From: Planctomycetota bacterium
GTDB lineage: Bacteria > Planctomycetota > PUPC01 > JACPCR01
Assembly (NCBI GenBank): GCA_016179685.1
Contig: JACPCR010000057.1
Location: 1 to 64,000 of the forward strand
Direction: 5' to 3'
Length of the DNA stretch: 64,000 bases
Part shown: positions 52,132 to 61,097 of the stretch, piece after piece
How positions within the stretch are numbered: the stretch's first letter is position 1
Layout of the letters: the number at the start of each line of letters is the position of its first letter
Program-made: the position numbers and the translations under genes
The notes under the pieces: model-generated
The model's input: only the letters and a program-made list of their open reading frames with translations
Databases searched by the model: none
Told to the model about the DNA's origin: nothing

Positions 52132-53781
52132 TCAAACCGGACCGCCATGCACCAGGGCCACCTGGATGACGGTGACCGCGTCGGCCAGGAGGGCTTCGCT
52201 CAAGGCGGGGAGGAGCTGCTCCTTCCGTTCGACTCGGACGCCGCGGCATCCGAGCCCCTGGGCGACCAGGTCGAGCCGTGTGGGGCCCAGGGCGCTGTAG
52301 AGGGGCCGACCATAACTTCGCACGTGTCCACTGGCGGAAATTCCCCATCGCTGGTCATCGGCGACAACGGCGGTGAAGTGCAGCTTCTGGCGGGACGCGC
52401 ATTCAAGCTCCCCGAGAGTGAAGGTGAATGATCCGTCGCCGGACAGGAGAAGGACGGGCCGGTCGGGATACAGGGCCTTGGCGGAGAGCGCACCCGCCAG
52501 GCCCCAGCCGACGACGCCGCTGACGCCACAGGTGACCCAGTGGCCGGGATAGCGGTCCGTGAGGAGCTGGTGAAACCACTGGCCGATATTGCCGCCGTCC
52601 ACGAGAAGAACGGTCTCGTCGGTGAGGACTTTCCGCACGGCGAGGACGAGGTCTCGGCCGCTGATGCCGGGGGGAAGGCGGTCGGCCGCGTCAAGGCATC
52701 GCTGTCGATGGGCTTCGAGTCGGCGTCGGCACTCGCCGAGCCATTCGGCGGCAGGCGGGCACGCGGCCACGCGGCAGGCTGCGGCGAGCTGCTCGAGGAC
52801 GGTGGCGGGCGACCCCTGGACGGAGAGTCGGCATTCGATGCCCTGCCGCAGCCGAGCGGGGTCCGCATGGATACGAATCACGGCGGCCTGGTCGGAGATG
52901 CGCGGCGGAGAGACCTGTCCGACGCGGTAGTCGAATTCGGCGCCCGCAAGAAGAATGAGGTCCGCCTCGGAGAGGAGGCTGGGGCCCCCCGTGGCGGCGC
53001 CGATGACCCCGACAAACTCCTCGTAGGGCTGGAGGACGCTTCCGCGGTCCCAGATGGGAACGACGACGGGAATGCGCTGCTGGCGGGCGAGGTGTTCGAG
53101 CGCGGCCTCTCCTCGGGCGTAATAGACGCCGCTGCCCGCGACGAGGAGGGGCCGGCGCGCGGCATCAAGCAGCCGGGCCATCTCCTGGACGGCCTCGGGC
53201 GCGGCCGCGCCCCCGGACCGCACGTCTCCGCACCGGACCGGGGAACGCACAAGACGGGCGGGATCGACCTCGCTGCTGGCGACGTCGAGGGGAAGCGCGA
53301 GGTGAACGGGGCCAGGCCGGCCGGAGGTGGCGGCGGCGAAGGCCTCATGGACCACCTGCGCGACGCGCTCGGGCACGTCGAGCAGCCTCGCAAACTTGCA
53401 CACGGGCGCGGCCACGGGCACGGGATTGAAGTCCTGAAAGTTGCCCCAGCCGAGGTCCCGCAGCGGCGTGATGCCCGTGAGGAGCAGCATGGGCGACCCA
53501 TCGAACCAGGCGTTGACCACACCGGACATCGCATTGGCGTGGGCCACGGCCCCGCTGACCGCGCAGACGCCAACCGAACGCGAGAGGCGGCCCGCGACCT
53601 CAGCCGCATAGCTCGCGGCCTGTTCGTTGCGCACGTCCATCACGCGGAGGCCAGCACGCTGGCAGGCGAGATGGAATGGATCGAGTCCGTGCCCGGTCAG
53701 GCTCGCCACGAAGGGGACGTTCCGGGCCTGAAGCTCCTCAACCAGAATGTCGGCGGCGGTCATCGCGACCCCCAGGTTCAA
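52132..53781 (-). CDS. TPP-dependent acetolactate-synthase-like enzyme
   Basis: This 549-residue thiamine-diphosphate enzyme has the three-domain IlvB-like layout: N-terminal PYR domain (VRNEQAASYAAEVAGR with the catalytic glutamate), a central domain (VAGSGVYYARGEAAL), and a C-terminal PP domain with LLLSGDGSFTFTLGELE. At the end of the TPP motif the usual NN is replaced by DDQ (VADDQRWG). The exact 2-oxo acid is unknown. It overlaps the upstream DUF362 gene by 4 nt. An in-frame ATG at 53763 is an alternative start. Confidence 0.85.
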   Translation of the reverse strand: MNLGVAMTAADILVEELQARNVPFVASLTGHGLDPFHLACQRAGLRVMDVRNEQAASYAAEVAGRLSRSVGVCAVSGAVAHANAMSGVVNAWFDGSPMLLLTGITPLRDLGWGNFQDFNPVPVAAPVCKFARLLDVPERVAQVVHEAFAAATSGRPGPVHLALPLDVASSEVDPARLVRSPVRCGDVRSGGAAAPEAVQEMARLLDAARRPLLVAGSGVYYARGEAALEHLARQQRIPVVVPIWDRGSVLQPYEEFVGVIGAATGGPSLLSEADLILLAGAEFDYRVGQVSPPRISDQAAVIRIHADPARLRQGIECRLSVQGSPATVLEQLAAACRVAACPPAAEWLGECRRRLEAHRQRCLDAADRLPPGISGRDLVLAVRKVLTDETVLLVDGGNIGQWFHQLLTDRYPGHWVTCGVSGVVGWGLAGALSAKALYPDRPVLLLSGDGSFTFTLGELECASRQKLHFTAVVADDQRWGISASGHVRSYGRPLYSALGPTRLDLVAQGLGCRGVRVERKEQLLPALSEALLADAVTVIQVALVHGGPV

Positions 53782-54986
53782 GACCTTGGAAAATTCTTCA
53801 GAATGTCTTCGTACACCTCGAAATGCTCGCCTTCGACCTCCTCCGGGTCCGCTTTCTTCAGCCAGACGGCGCTGTTGCGGCCAGCGCTGACCTTCTGGAC
53901 CGGCCCGGCCTTGGACGGATCTGGCCCGTTCCAGACCACCTCGCGCTCCTGGAGGTAAATGAAGCTGCCCGCGAATCGGGAAGCCAGCTCCGGCCGGTGA
54001 TCCCGGTAGTAAAGCCCCTGCTCGCAGGCCGTGCGCCGGAGGATGCGCAGATTCTCTTCCCGGTCCACCTCGTTCGAATCAAAGGCGGCGAGGGGCGGCT
54101 CGACCTCCGTCTCAAAGTCGATATCGTCGAGACGGACCGTTCCGAAGCCATGCTGGGCCGCGATAAGAATGTGATTGCGGTCGCGCCGGAAGGGCGGCCG
54201 GGGCCAGTCGGAGGCCGGGTCATGGCCCATGAGCCACATGCCGCAGGCATCGGTGGCGATGATGTGATCGCCGGCAATCAGGGCGTTGCAGACGCGGCCC
54301 TGGCCGCCCCACTCGCAGCCAGCCTGCCCCGTCAGGGCGTCGATGATGTTCAGACACGGCTGCGTGATCCGACCGAGGTCCGGCAAGACGTAGGAAAGAC
54401 GGATGACGTGGTGGAAATAGGTGCGGGCCCGGTGACCGTGGGGCGGGTAGGGCGGCAGGCCGAAGAGGTTCTTGCAGCAGAGGGTTATGCCCATGAAGGC
54501 GTGGTTCTTCATCTTCGCCACGGAAACGACGGCGTCCGCGTCCTTGAAGACGGCGCTGAGCTGGTAGCGCGTGAACATGAGGCCGCCGCCCGGGACGTCG
54601 TAGAGGGCGAAAGGCGGAAGGTTGGACTCGACGTACTCGACGCCGTGCCGCTCGAGAATCGGCCGGATATTCAGCTCCTCCTTTGCGAACGAGCCCGTAG
54701 TGTCCGTCATGACGATCCGGGCCTTCGTGCGCTCCCGGAGGAGGCGCAGGACGGCGTCGGTGACGGAGTCATCGACGAGCTCCTGCCGGCGCCCCTCGAT
54801 GCGGACGATGCGGTCCGGGGGCATCATCGTGTTGAACTTGATGACGATTTTCCGGGCCGCTTCAAGTTTCGACCAGGAACGCTCCAGCGGGTCCGTGATG
54901 CGGCGCAGGGTGCGATAAATCTCCTCATCAGTGGACCGGTGGTCGCAGCGGGCGGCACGGACACGATAGGCCTTGGAGGTGGGCAT
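53778..54986 (-). CDS. DUF362 family protein
   Basis: This 402-residue protein belongs to the DUF362 group (ERSWSKLEAARKIVIKFNT, then VVSVAKMKNHAFMGITLCCK and a FGLPPYPPHGH region). The family often adjoins oxidoreductases or ferredoxins, but this copy shows no C-x2-C-x2-C iron-sulfur motif. The start at 54986 has GAGGAAG upstream; a longer frame to 55070 is unsupported. Its stop overlaps the start of the TPP enzyme (ATGA), implying a joint function. Confidence 0.83.
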   Translation of the reverse strand: MPTSKAYRVRAARCDHRSTDEEIYRTLRRITDPLERSWSKLEAARKIVIKFNTMMPPDRIVRIEGRRQELVDDSVTDAVLRLLRERTKARIVMTDTTGSFAKEELNIRPILERHGVEYVESNLPPFALYDVPGGGLMFTRYQLSAVFKDADAVVSVAKMKNHAFMGITLCCKNLFGLPPYPPHGHRARTYFHHVIRLSYVLPDLGRITQPCLNIIDALTGQAGCEWGGQGRVCNALIAGDHIIATDACGMWLMGHDPASDWPRPPFRRDRNHILIAAQHGFGTVRLDDIDFETEVEPPLAAFDSNEVDREENLRILRRTACEQGLYYRDHRPELASRFAGSFIYLQEREVVWNGPDPSKAGPVQKVSAGRNSAVWLKKADPEEVEGEHFEVYEDILKNFPRS

Positions 54987-55167
54987 GAATGACTTCCTCA
55001 AGAAGATGGGAATCACCGGAGCCTGGGAACGCCCGATTGCTGGGTTCGAGATGCCGCCCCGGGGCATCATGCCGATTGTAATTTTCCAAGTCGGAAATGG
55101 AAAGACTCAGAGACAGTGAACAGGGAAGGTTCACTCAGTTCTTATCCGCCGGGATGGGAAATTCAGG

Positions 55168-55431
55168 CTAAACGGTTTTCAGCAAAAAGATGACCCGCTC
55201 GGCCACGGCGTCGTCCAGGAGGGAGGCCATCGCCTCGATGAACTCCTGGGGCGCGCCCTGAAGACGCATCTGGTCGAGTTGGGTGTTCAGGATCGATCGG
55301 CGTTGGAAGGGGGCCAGCCTGAGAAGGCCCAGAATCTGTTCGCGGACCTGCCCATCCTCCTGGGCGATTTCAATCAGACGCACGAAAGTTTCGTTCTCGC
55401 CGGGCGATCTGGACGGCTGGCGGTGTTGCAT
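55168..55431 (-). CDS. small helical hypothetical protein
   Basis: This 87-residue protein is mostly helical (FVRLIEIAQEDGQVREQIL, LLRLAPFQRRSILNTQLDQM, EFIEAMASLLDDAVAERVIF). It has AAGGGG upstream as ribosome-binding site. I do not recognise a family. Confidence 0.65.
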   Translation of the reverse strand: MQHRQPSRSPGENETFVRLIEIAQEDGQVREQILGLLRLAPFQRRSILNTQLDQMRLQGAPQEFIEAMASLLDDAVAERVIFLLKTV

Positions 55432-55653
55432 GGAGCATTCCCCTTAACGCGGGCTATCGCCCGCTACCGAATGCGGGGAAAACCCTCCCACACGATTGAG
55501 CGCACGTCGAGATCGGGATCGAAAAAGTGAGTATCCCCTTGAAGTGCAACTCAATCCTAAAACGTTTTTTTGAAGTTTGGCGCCTCAAGCGCCTAACCCC
55601 CTCCCAGGTGGGCCACGCACGTCCACCCAGGCGAGCCGCCTGGCCCTACGCCT
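55432..55653. repeat. intergenic hairpin and dispersed-repeat stretch
   Basis: Contains GCGGGC-tatc-GCCCGC (55449-55464) and the inverted copy (55495-55526) of the GATCCCGAT repeat at 19876-19905. Confidence 0.6.
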
Positions 55654-57990
55654 CTAACCCCGGCCCAAGTGGACCACGCGCTGGGACCCAACGGACACCG
55701 TTCGGTCGTTGACGAGGACCCGGCGCAGCCCCGCGATGGGCGGAAGATGCAAGACAGTCCTCCGGGGCGCACAACGGTAGTGGGGCGTGAACCGGACGTG
55801 GAACGTCTTTCCGTCCCGGGATCGTTCAGTGATCAGGGTGACGGGTCCGAAGCGAGTGGGCATCTTCTCGAACTGCGCCTCGCAGCCTGGGCGTGTCCAG
55901 GCCAGCGGCATGAGGCGCAGGAGGTGAAGCTCCCCGTCGCGGATTTGGTCGTCGACGACGGCGAGCCGGGCGAGATAGACGGCGAGGGGCGAGGAAAAGG
56001 TCGTACCGGTAATCCCGCCGCGTGTCTCGCAGGAGGTGTAGGTTTTCCGCGAGAGCGATCCGGCGAAGAGGCTGTAGAGGCCTCCGAGAAACTTCTGTCG
56101 GTCGGCGAGCTGCCAGGAATGGAAGACGTTCCAGCTATAGCAGGGCTCGCAGCTCGACATTTCGTGCTCGAGGGAGGGCAACTGGCCGAGGTTGCCGTCA
56201 TAGCGGTAGAAGCGGCGAGGCGGGCCCTGGCGAAACCAGAGGAGGGTGGATGCCATCCTTTCGTCCCTGGCGTCGAGCAGGCCGGAATAGACGAGGAAGA
56301 GGGGACCGGCGTCCAGGTAGAAGGCGCCGCGGGTCTCCAGGTCGAGCCGGGGTCCCGAGATGGCCGTCGGGACGAGATGATGCTGGCGTCCGCGCGCGTC
56401 CTTCCAGCGGGGCATGGTTCGGCATGCCCTGTGGAGGGCGCTGTCGAAGGCCTCGGCGTAGGCCCGGGCTTCCGCGGCGAACTCGGTGGCACGAGGATGA
56501 GCCGCGCGTTCCAGGACGCGGACCGCGGTCGTGAGCGCCTTGAACATCCAGCCGTCGGTCCACACGGACTGGATTTCGTTGCAGTTGTCCGTGGCGATGG
56601 CCGCAGGCATGATGCCCTCGGCGCCGCCGTGCCCGGTGATCGCCCGGGCGTTCCGGATGAACTCGCAGGCCTTCAGGATCGGGTCGAGCCACCTCGCCAA
56701 AAAATCAGGGTCCCCGCTGAGCAGCGCATGCTCGCTGATGGTGTAGAGAAGCGCCCCGTGGTCCGTGAGCCAGTCGATCGAGGTCAGCGACTTCGGGGAG
56801 CTAAGGTAGCCTGGATGAAGCTGGAAGCTCTTGCCGGGCGGCTTCACGGTGCCCTGCTCCTTGCGGAATATCTCCAGATAGCGGGATACGGCGTCGTGGT
56901 AGCCGAAAGAGTCCAGCAGCATGATGCAGGCCATCGAATGCGGCGTGGCCCAGAGATTCGCATAGTGGAACGAGCCGCTCAGGATCGAATACTGGCCATC
57001 CGCCGGGTTCTTCTCCGCGATCACCTCCCCCATCTTCAGGCTGTGCGTCACGGCTTCCGTCACGGGCATCTCGGGGACGACAAAACGCGCCGCCGTGGCT
57101 GGCTTGCGGGACCAGAACCGGTTTGCTTCTCGAAAAGCCCGGTCGTAACCGAGCGACATCTCGCGGTCGATGGTCTCTTGGTCGGTCGGGAGCATGGGCA
57201 GAAGCAGGTCGACGTGCCTTCCCTTGCGGGCGTCGAACTGTACATACAAGAGGTAGCGGGGGATGTTGGGCGTCCCGGCGGAGAACTCGACGCGGCATCG
57301 TTGTCCGGGCAGGACTGCAAGCCGGACCCGGCCGTCGGGCTCAAGGACCCTGGTGGCCCGGGATGGATCGTAGGGATGCCCCTCGAGGCGGAGGTCCCTG
57401 GGATATCGCATCTTCTCCGGGGGATGGTTATGAAAGCGAACGTTGTTGCGGATGCTCATGCCGCAACTGACGTGCGGAGCATCGAGGGTGATGAGGAAGC
57501 CGTGCTTCTCGTTCAGAGGGATGCCTTCGCAGGTGTCTCTGATGGAGAGGCGTATCCAGGCGAACAGGGGCTCGACGCCGGTCTGAACCTCGCCACCTCC
57601 GGGAATATGCGCAAACACGTGTTGTCTCAGGAGAACCCCATCCGCGGACCACTCGGTCCACAGCACCGGCGCTTCGGTCCCCTCCCAGCCCTGCTGGACC
57701 ATGCCATCATCGCGGTAGGTATAGGTCGTCCGTTCGAGGGGCACGAAGTCTTCAAAGGTGACGAAAGGAGTCGCCGCGAGGAAGGTGAGTTGCACTCCCT
57801 GCCCTTTCCAGGCCTCGGTCCGGCGGTTGCAGTCCGGCTGGGCCATGATCATCCCGTTCCAGAAGACGTTGAATCGGAACAGATGGTTCTTCCAACCCAC
57901 CGGGGTCCAGATGTCCGGCAGATCGCTCCACCACGTGCACGCGGCCTGGAAATCCGGCTCCTGATCCGTAAGCCTCGTTCGAGTTTTCAT
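55654..57990 (-). CDS. large six-hairpin-like glycosidase-type protein
   Basis: This 778-residue protein has an N-terminal beta-rich half and a C-terminal half resembling an alpha/alpha toroid of six-hairpin glycosidases (NLWATPHSMACIMLLDSFGY, SIDWLTDHGALLYTISEHAL, AIATDNCNEIQSVWTDGWMF). No signal peptide. The family is not recognised with certainty; a catalytic pair of acids would be sought in that second half. It is divergent from the GH32/43-like gene. Confidence 0.72.
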   Translation of the reverse strand: MKTRTRLTDQEPDFQAACTWWSDLPDIWTPVGWKNHLFRFNVFWNGMIMAQPDCNRRTEAWKGQGVQLTFLAATPFVTFEDFVPLERTTYTYRDDGMVQQGWEGTEAPVLWTEWSADGVLLRQHVFAHIPGGGEVQTGVEPLFAWIRLSIRDTCEGIPLNEKHGFLITLDAPHVSCGMSIRNNVRFHNHPPEKMRYPRDLRLEGHPYDPSRATRVLEPDGRVRLAVLPGQRCRVEFSAGTPNIPRYLLYVQFDARKGRHVDLLLPMLPTDQETIDREMSLGYDRAFREANRFWSRKPATAARFVVPEMPVTEAVTHSLKMGEVIAEKNPADGQYSILSGSFHYANLWATPHSMACIMLLDSFGYHDAVSRYLEIFRKEQGTVKPPGKSFQLHPGYLSSPKSLTSIDWLTDHGALLYTISEHALLSGDPDFLARWLDPILKACEFIRNARAITGHGGAEGIMPAAIATDNCNEIQSVWTDGWMFKALTTAVRVLERAAHPRATEFAAEARAYAEAFDSALHRACRTMPRWKDARGRQHHLVPTAISGPRLDLETRGAFYLDAGPLFLVYSGLLDARDERMASTLLWFRQGPPRRFYRYDGNLGQLPSLEHEMSSCEPCYSWNVFHSWQLADRQKFLGGLYSLFAGSLSRKTYTSCETRGGITGTTFSSPLAVYLARLAVVDDQIRDGELHLLRLMPLAWTRPGCEAQFEKMPTRFGPVTLITERSRDGKTFHVRFTPHYRCAPRRTVLHLPPIAGLRRVLVNDRTVSVGSQRVVHLGRG

Positions 57991-58078
57991 GGCTGGTTGT
58001 TCCCGCGGTTGGTTGCCCCTTGTCGAAGTGGCAACATTCTCCTATCTTGGTTCGGGCGAATCAATGGGAGGGGCCCGG

Positions 58079-59593
58079 ATGCTCTGGACGCCGCGGGAAC
58101 ACCGGATCGGGGACATCACCATCGTGCGAGTCGGTGAAGAATACCATCTCTTCACCGAGCAGACGCCCCTGGACCCGGGAGGCGGTATTGCGGGCCGGCG
58201 CACCGTCGGCCATGCGGTTTCCCGGGACCTCCTGCGCTGGGAGGAATTGCCAGCCGCGTTCGGGTGTGGCCCGGCGGGCGATTTCGATGCCTACAGCATC
58301 TACCACATGGACGTGTTTCTGCATCGGGGCACGTGGTATCTCTTCTACACGGGCCTGGACCGGCCGGGACCCGGGCAGCAGCAGGCGATCGGGCTGGCGA
58401 CCTCCCGCGACGGCATGCGGTGGGAGAAGCATCCGGCGAATCCGGTCCTGCGTGCGGACCCGCGCTGCTACGAGCCATCTCTTCCACGTGAGGCGACGTA
58501 CCAGGAGAAGGATTTCGGCCGGCTGTGGTTTCGGGACCCTTGCGTGATCTCCGCGGGTCCGGACGGTCCCTTCGGGATGATCGTGGTTGCCCGTGATGTC
58601 CGGCAGCCGCCGGACGTCCGAGGCTGCCTGGCGTGGGCTACCTCGAAGGATTTGGTCCGCTGGGAAGCGCATCCGCCTCTCTACAGTCCGGGCCGATTCC
58701 ATACCATCGAGACGCCCTCCCTGTTCCGGCATGAAGGCCGGCATTACCTCGTGTTCATGACCCATCCGGGCTGGGGCGTCCCCGTGATGGCCACGGACCC
58801 GTACCAGACGGCGGGGGATTTCTATGCGGTTTCGGAGAGGGGCTGGACGGGCCCCTATGAGAGGCCGGCGGACGAGGTGGTGGTGGCGGCGCACGGGACG
58901 CTTCGGATGGGCGGGGCGAGGACGGTGGAGGGGCCCGGGGGCGAGCGCTACCTCTACGGCTGGCTGGCGATGAAACCGGGCCCGGGCGACGAGACCGGGC
59001 CGCTGGTCCATCCGCTCACCGTTCCTCCACCGCGGCACGTGCGGTTTCTCGGCGACGGCTCGATGCACGTCAGGTACCATGAGGGGATCGAGTCGTTTGC
59101 CGAGTCCGTGCCGCCGGCGCCGGCGGGAATGCCCGAGGCGTGCGGTCCGAGGCCGGAACACTGGAAGATGGGGAACGTGGTGAGCGGAAAGAATCTGGGC
59201 GGCCGGGCCTGGGCGCTCTGGCCGGGCGAGCAGGCCAACGTCATCTTCTCCGCCCGCGTCCGCTTCGAGCGCGGCGAGCGCGCTGGCCTGCTCCTCCGGG
59301 CGGACGCCGCGGCCTCTTCCGGATGGCGGGTGGTCGCCGATCGGCGGTTCGGCCGCATCGAATTCGGCATCCTGGGCCAGGAGACGTGGATCGACGCCCG
59401 CTCGTGGCCGCCGGCCGATGCGGTGGACATCAAGGTCGTGGCGCACGGGCCGAGCGTGGAAGTCTATGCGGATGGCCGCCTCATGATCCACCAGGTCCGA
59501 TACCGGGAGGTCCGGGGAAGGCTCGGATACTGGATCGAACGCGCCGAAGCGCACTTCGAGAATCCGGTGCTGCTGCGGTTTCGTGAAGCGTGA
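58079..59593 (+). CDS. GH32/GH43-like five-bladed propeller glycosidase
   Basis: This 504-residue protein resembles clan-J glycosidases (sucrases, fructanases): a five-bladed propeller beginning VGEEYHLFTEQTPLDP, with VSRDLLRWEELPAAF, FRDPCVI (the aspartate of the RDP motif) and ETPSLFRHEGRHYLVF (the EC-type acid region reads ETP). A C-terminal beta-sandwich follows. The start at 58079 has GGGAGGGG upstream; readings from 57989 or 58064 are less likely. The last codons and the stop lie in a GTGAAGC heptamer pair (59583-59596). Confidence 0.82.
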   Translation: MLWTPREHRIGDITIVRVGEEYHLFTEQTPLDPGGGIAGRRTVGHAVSRDLLRWEELPAAFGCGPAGDFDAYSIYHMDVFLHRGTWYLFYTGLDRPGPGQQQAIGLATSRDGMRWEKHPANPVLRADPRCYEPSLPREATYQEKDFGRLWFRDPCVISAGPDGPFGMIVVARDVRQPPDVRGCLAWATSKDLVRWEAHPPLYSPGRFHTIETPSLFRHEGRHYLVFMTHPGWGVPVMATDPYQTAGDFYAVSERGWTGPYERPADEVVVAAHGTLRMGGARTVEGPGGERYLYGWLAMKPGPGDETGPLVHPLTVPPPRHVRFLGDGSMHVRYHEGIESFAESVPPAPAGMPEACGPRPEHWKMGNVVSGKNLGGRAWALWPGEQANVIFSARVRFERGERAGLLLRADAAASSGWRVVADRRFGRIEFGILGQETWIDARSWPPADAVDIKVVAHGPSVEVYADGRLMIHQVRYREVRGRLGYWIERAEAHFENPVLLRFREA

Positions 59594-59603
59594 AGCGGGG
59601 TCC
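59583..59603. repeat. heptamer pair at a stop codon
   Basis: GTGAAGC twice, then GGGGTCC; the TGA stop of the GH32/43-like gene is inside it. Confidence 0.55.
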
Positions 59604-59685
59604 AAGGAGGCCTGGGATCATCTCATGTGGCGACCGACTGGAAAACCGGAAGAACCGGAAAAGACAAGAACTTCTTGGGATTGAT

Positions 59686-59754
59686 CCTCTGCGCCCCTCT
59701 GCGTTTTCCGCGGTAAGATAGTGCACCGCAGAGGACGCAGAAGAACGCAGAGGG
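59686..59754. repeat. CGCAGAGG-type repeat with inverted arms
   Basis: CTCTGCG and TCTGCGTTTTCC on the left face GCAGAGGACGCAGAAG and ACGCAGAGG on the right, so the stretch folds into an imperfect hairpin. Such CACGGAG/CGCAGAG strings are common between genes in many uncultured bacteria; a related one lies at 14761-14820. Confidence 0.55.
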
Positions 59755-59784
59755 AAAAAAGAAGGGCGCGTCAGGTTCTGCCGT

Positions 59785-59857
59785 GGGTTGGGCCGGCGAA
59801 GCCGGGTCAACCCTGGTTCTGAAATCCGCGAGCCCGAAGGGCGCAGCGGATTTCATT
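59785..59857 (-). repeat. two-hairpin dispersed element, copy 2
   Basis: Same structure as 19970-20043: GGGTTGGGCCGGC-gaa-GCCGGGTCAACCC followed by AAATCCGC ... GCGGATTT. It again abuts a minus-strand stop codon (TAA at 59856). Confidence 0.8.
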
Positions 59858-61097
59858 AGAAATTCTTGGCTTGACCCTGTCCGCCGATCTGGAAAAGCTT
59901 TCCTTCGCCCGGCGACAACGCGATCAGTTGCGCCTTGGGATTCGGCGGCCATATCTCTCGCACGGTTCGGTCACGAGGATCGACTCCGTAAAGCTTCTCC
60001 TCCTTCACGTTCACCTCGATGGTGATGCGGGCCCAGGCGCATGGGTTGGCATTGACGACCAGCACGTAGCGGAGGTCATGTTCATCGAGGAAAAACCCCG
60101 CGGTGACCTGGTCGCCCAGCACGTTGACGTTGAGCGGTTCGCCGGACTTCTGAAGCCGCCGGGTCCCGCTCCAGAGGGACCCGTTGTGAAAGACGCCAAC
60201 GTTGCGGAGTCGGCGCAGGACTGGCGCGAGCGTGTGAATCTCCGCGTTGATCTGCCTTGCCAACTCCCAAGTCTCAGTCGTCGATCCGTCCGGCCGAACC
60301 ATGGCCTGATCGTGGGCGTAGGTGAAATACTGAAGGCCCTTCGCGCCGTAGGCCAAGTTGTTGAAAAGCTGGAAGCGGATGTGGCCTTCGGTCGGCGGGG
60401 GATAAGCGCCGTGGCGCACGGAGCAGGTGAATGCCCAAAACGGAATGCTGTAATGGCTGGAAAGCGCCCGGAGCAGGTCCAGGCACTCAAAATAATCCGG
60501 CTTGACGATAATCTTGTGGTCAGGAAAGACGTTGGGCTGGCCCCGTCCCTTCTCCAGGTCTTCATTCGTTCCGATGGTGATGCAGTAGTGGTCGTAGCTG
60601 AGCATTTGAGGCCTGCTGAGGCGGATGTATTCCCGCCAGAACCATTCGACGGTGGGCGCGCCCCACCCACGGGTCGGCGGAAAGTGGTTGATGTAGATGA
60701 GGTGATAGGGGTCCAGGGCACGGATGAAATCCCCGACCTCGGCCAAGAGAGGCAGAAGATGGAAACGCGGCTCATCACGGAGGTGATAGCCGTAAAGGCC
60801 CGGATGCTCCCGAATCTTTTCGACAAGTTGCTTGACCTCCTTCTTCCGCTTCTGCGTGAACTTGAAGTCGTCGCCAACGTGGTACGCGGGATGAACCAGG
60901 AGCAAGCGGACGCCGTTGTGGTGGGCGACGTCCAGCGCCTGGAGCACCGCGTCCAGTGCGGGCCCGGCCGAGGAGTGGCTGACGGTGAAACCCGCCTGGG
61001 CCATGCCTGCCATGACGTCGTCACGGATCATGTTGTCGCCTGGACCAGCCCATCCAACGATGGGGAATACGTCTTCCTCAAGAATGGTGTTCGCCAT
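59856..61097 (-). CDS. GH42-like TIM-barrel glycosidase-type protein
   Basis: This 413-residue protein resembles a TIM-barrel glycosidase. It starts MANTILEEDVFPIVGWAGPG, has the acid/base candidate in YGYHLRDEPRFH (D-E-P motif), TVEWFWREYIRL and FWAFTCSVRHGAYPPPTEGH, and ends in a small beta domain. There is no signal peptide. The start at 61097 follows GGAGAA; a longer frame to 61190 lacks a site. A fuller relative, apparently without the DEP motif, is at 5950-9108. Confidence 0.72.
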   Translation of the reverse strand: MANTILEEDVFPIVGWAGPGDNMIRDDVMAGMAQAGFTVSHSSAGPALDAVLQALDVAHHNGVRLLLVHPAYHVGDDFKFTQKRKKEVKQLVEKIREHPGLYGYHLRDEPRFHLLPLLAEVGDFIRALDPYHLIYINHFPPTRGWGAPTVEWFWREYIRLSRPQMLSYDHYCITIGTNEDLEKGRGQPNVFPDHKIIVKPDYFECLDLLRALSSHYSIPFWAFTCSVRHGAYPPPTEGHIRFQLFNNLAYGAKGLQYFTYAHDQAMVRPDGSTTETWELARQINAEIHTLAPVLRRLRNVGVFHNGSLWSGTRRLQKSGEPLNVNVLGDQVTAGFFLDEHDLRYVLVVNANPCAWARITIEVNVKEEKLYGVDPRDRTVREIWPPNPKAQLIALSPGEGKLFQIGGQGQAKNF

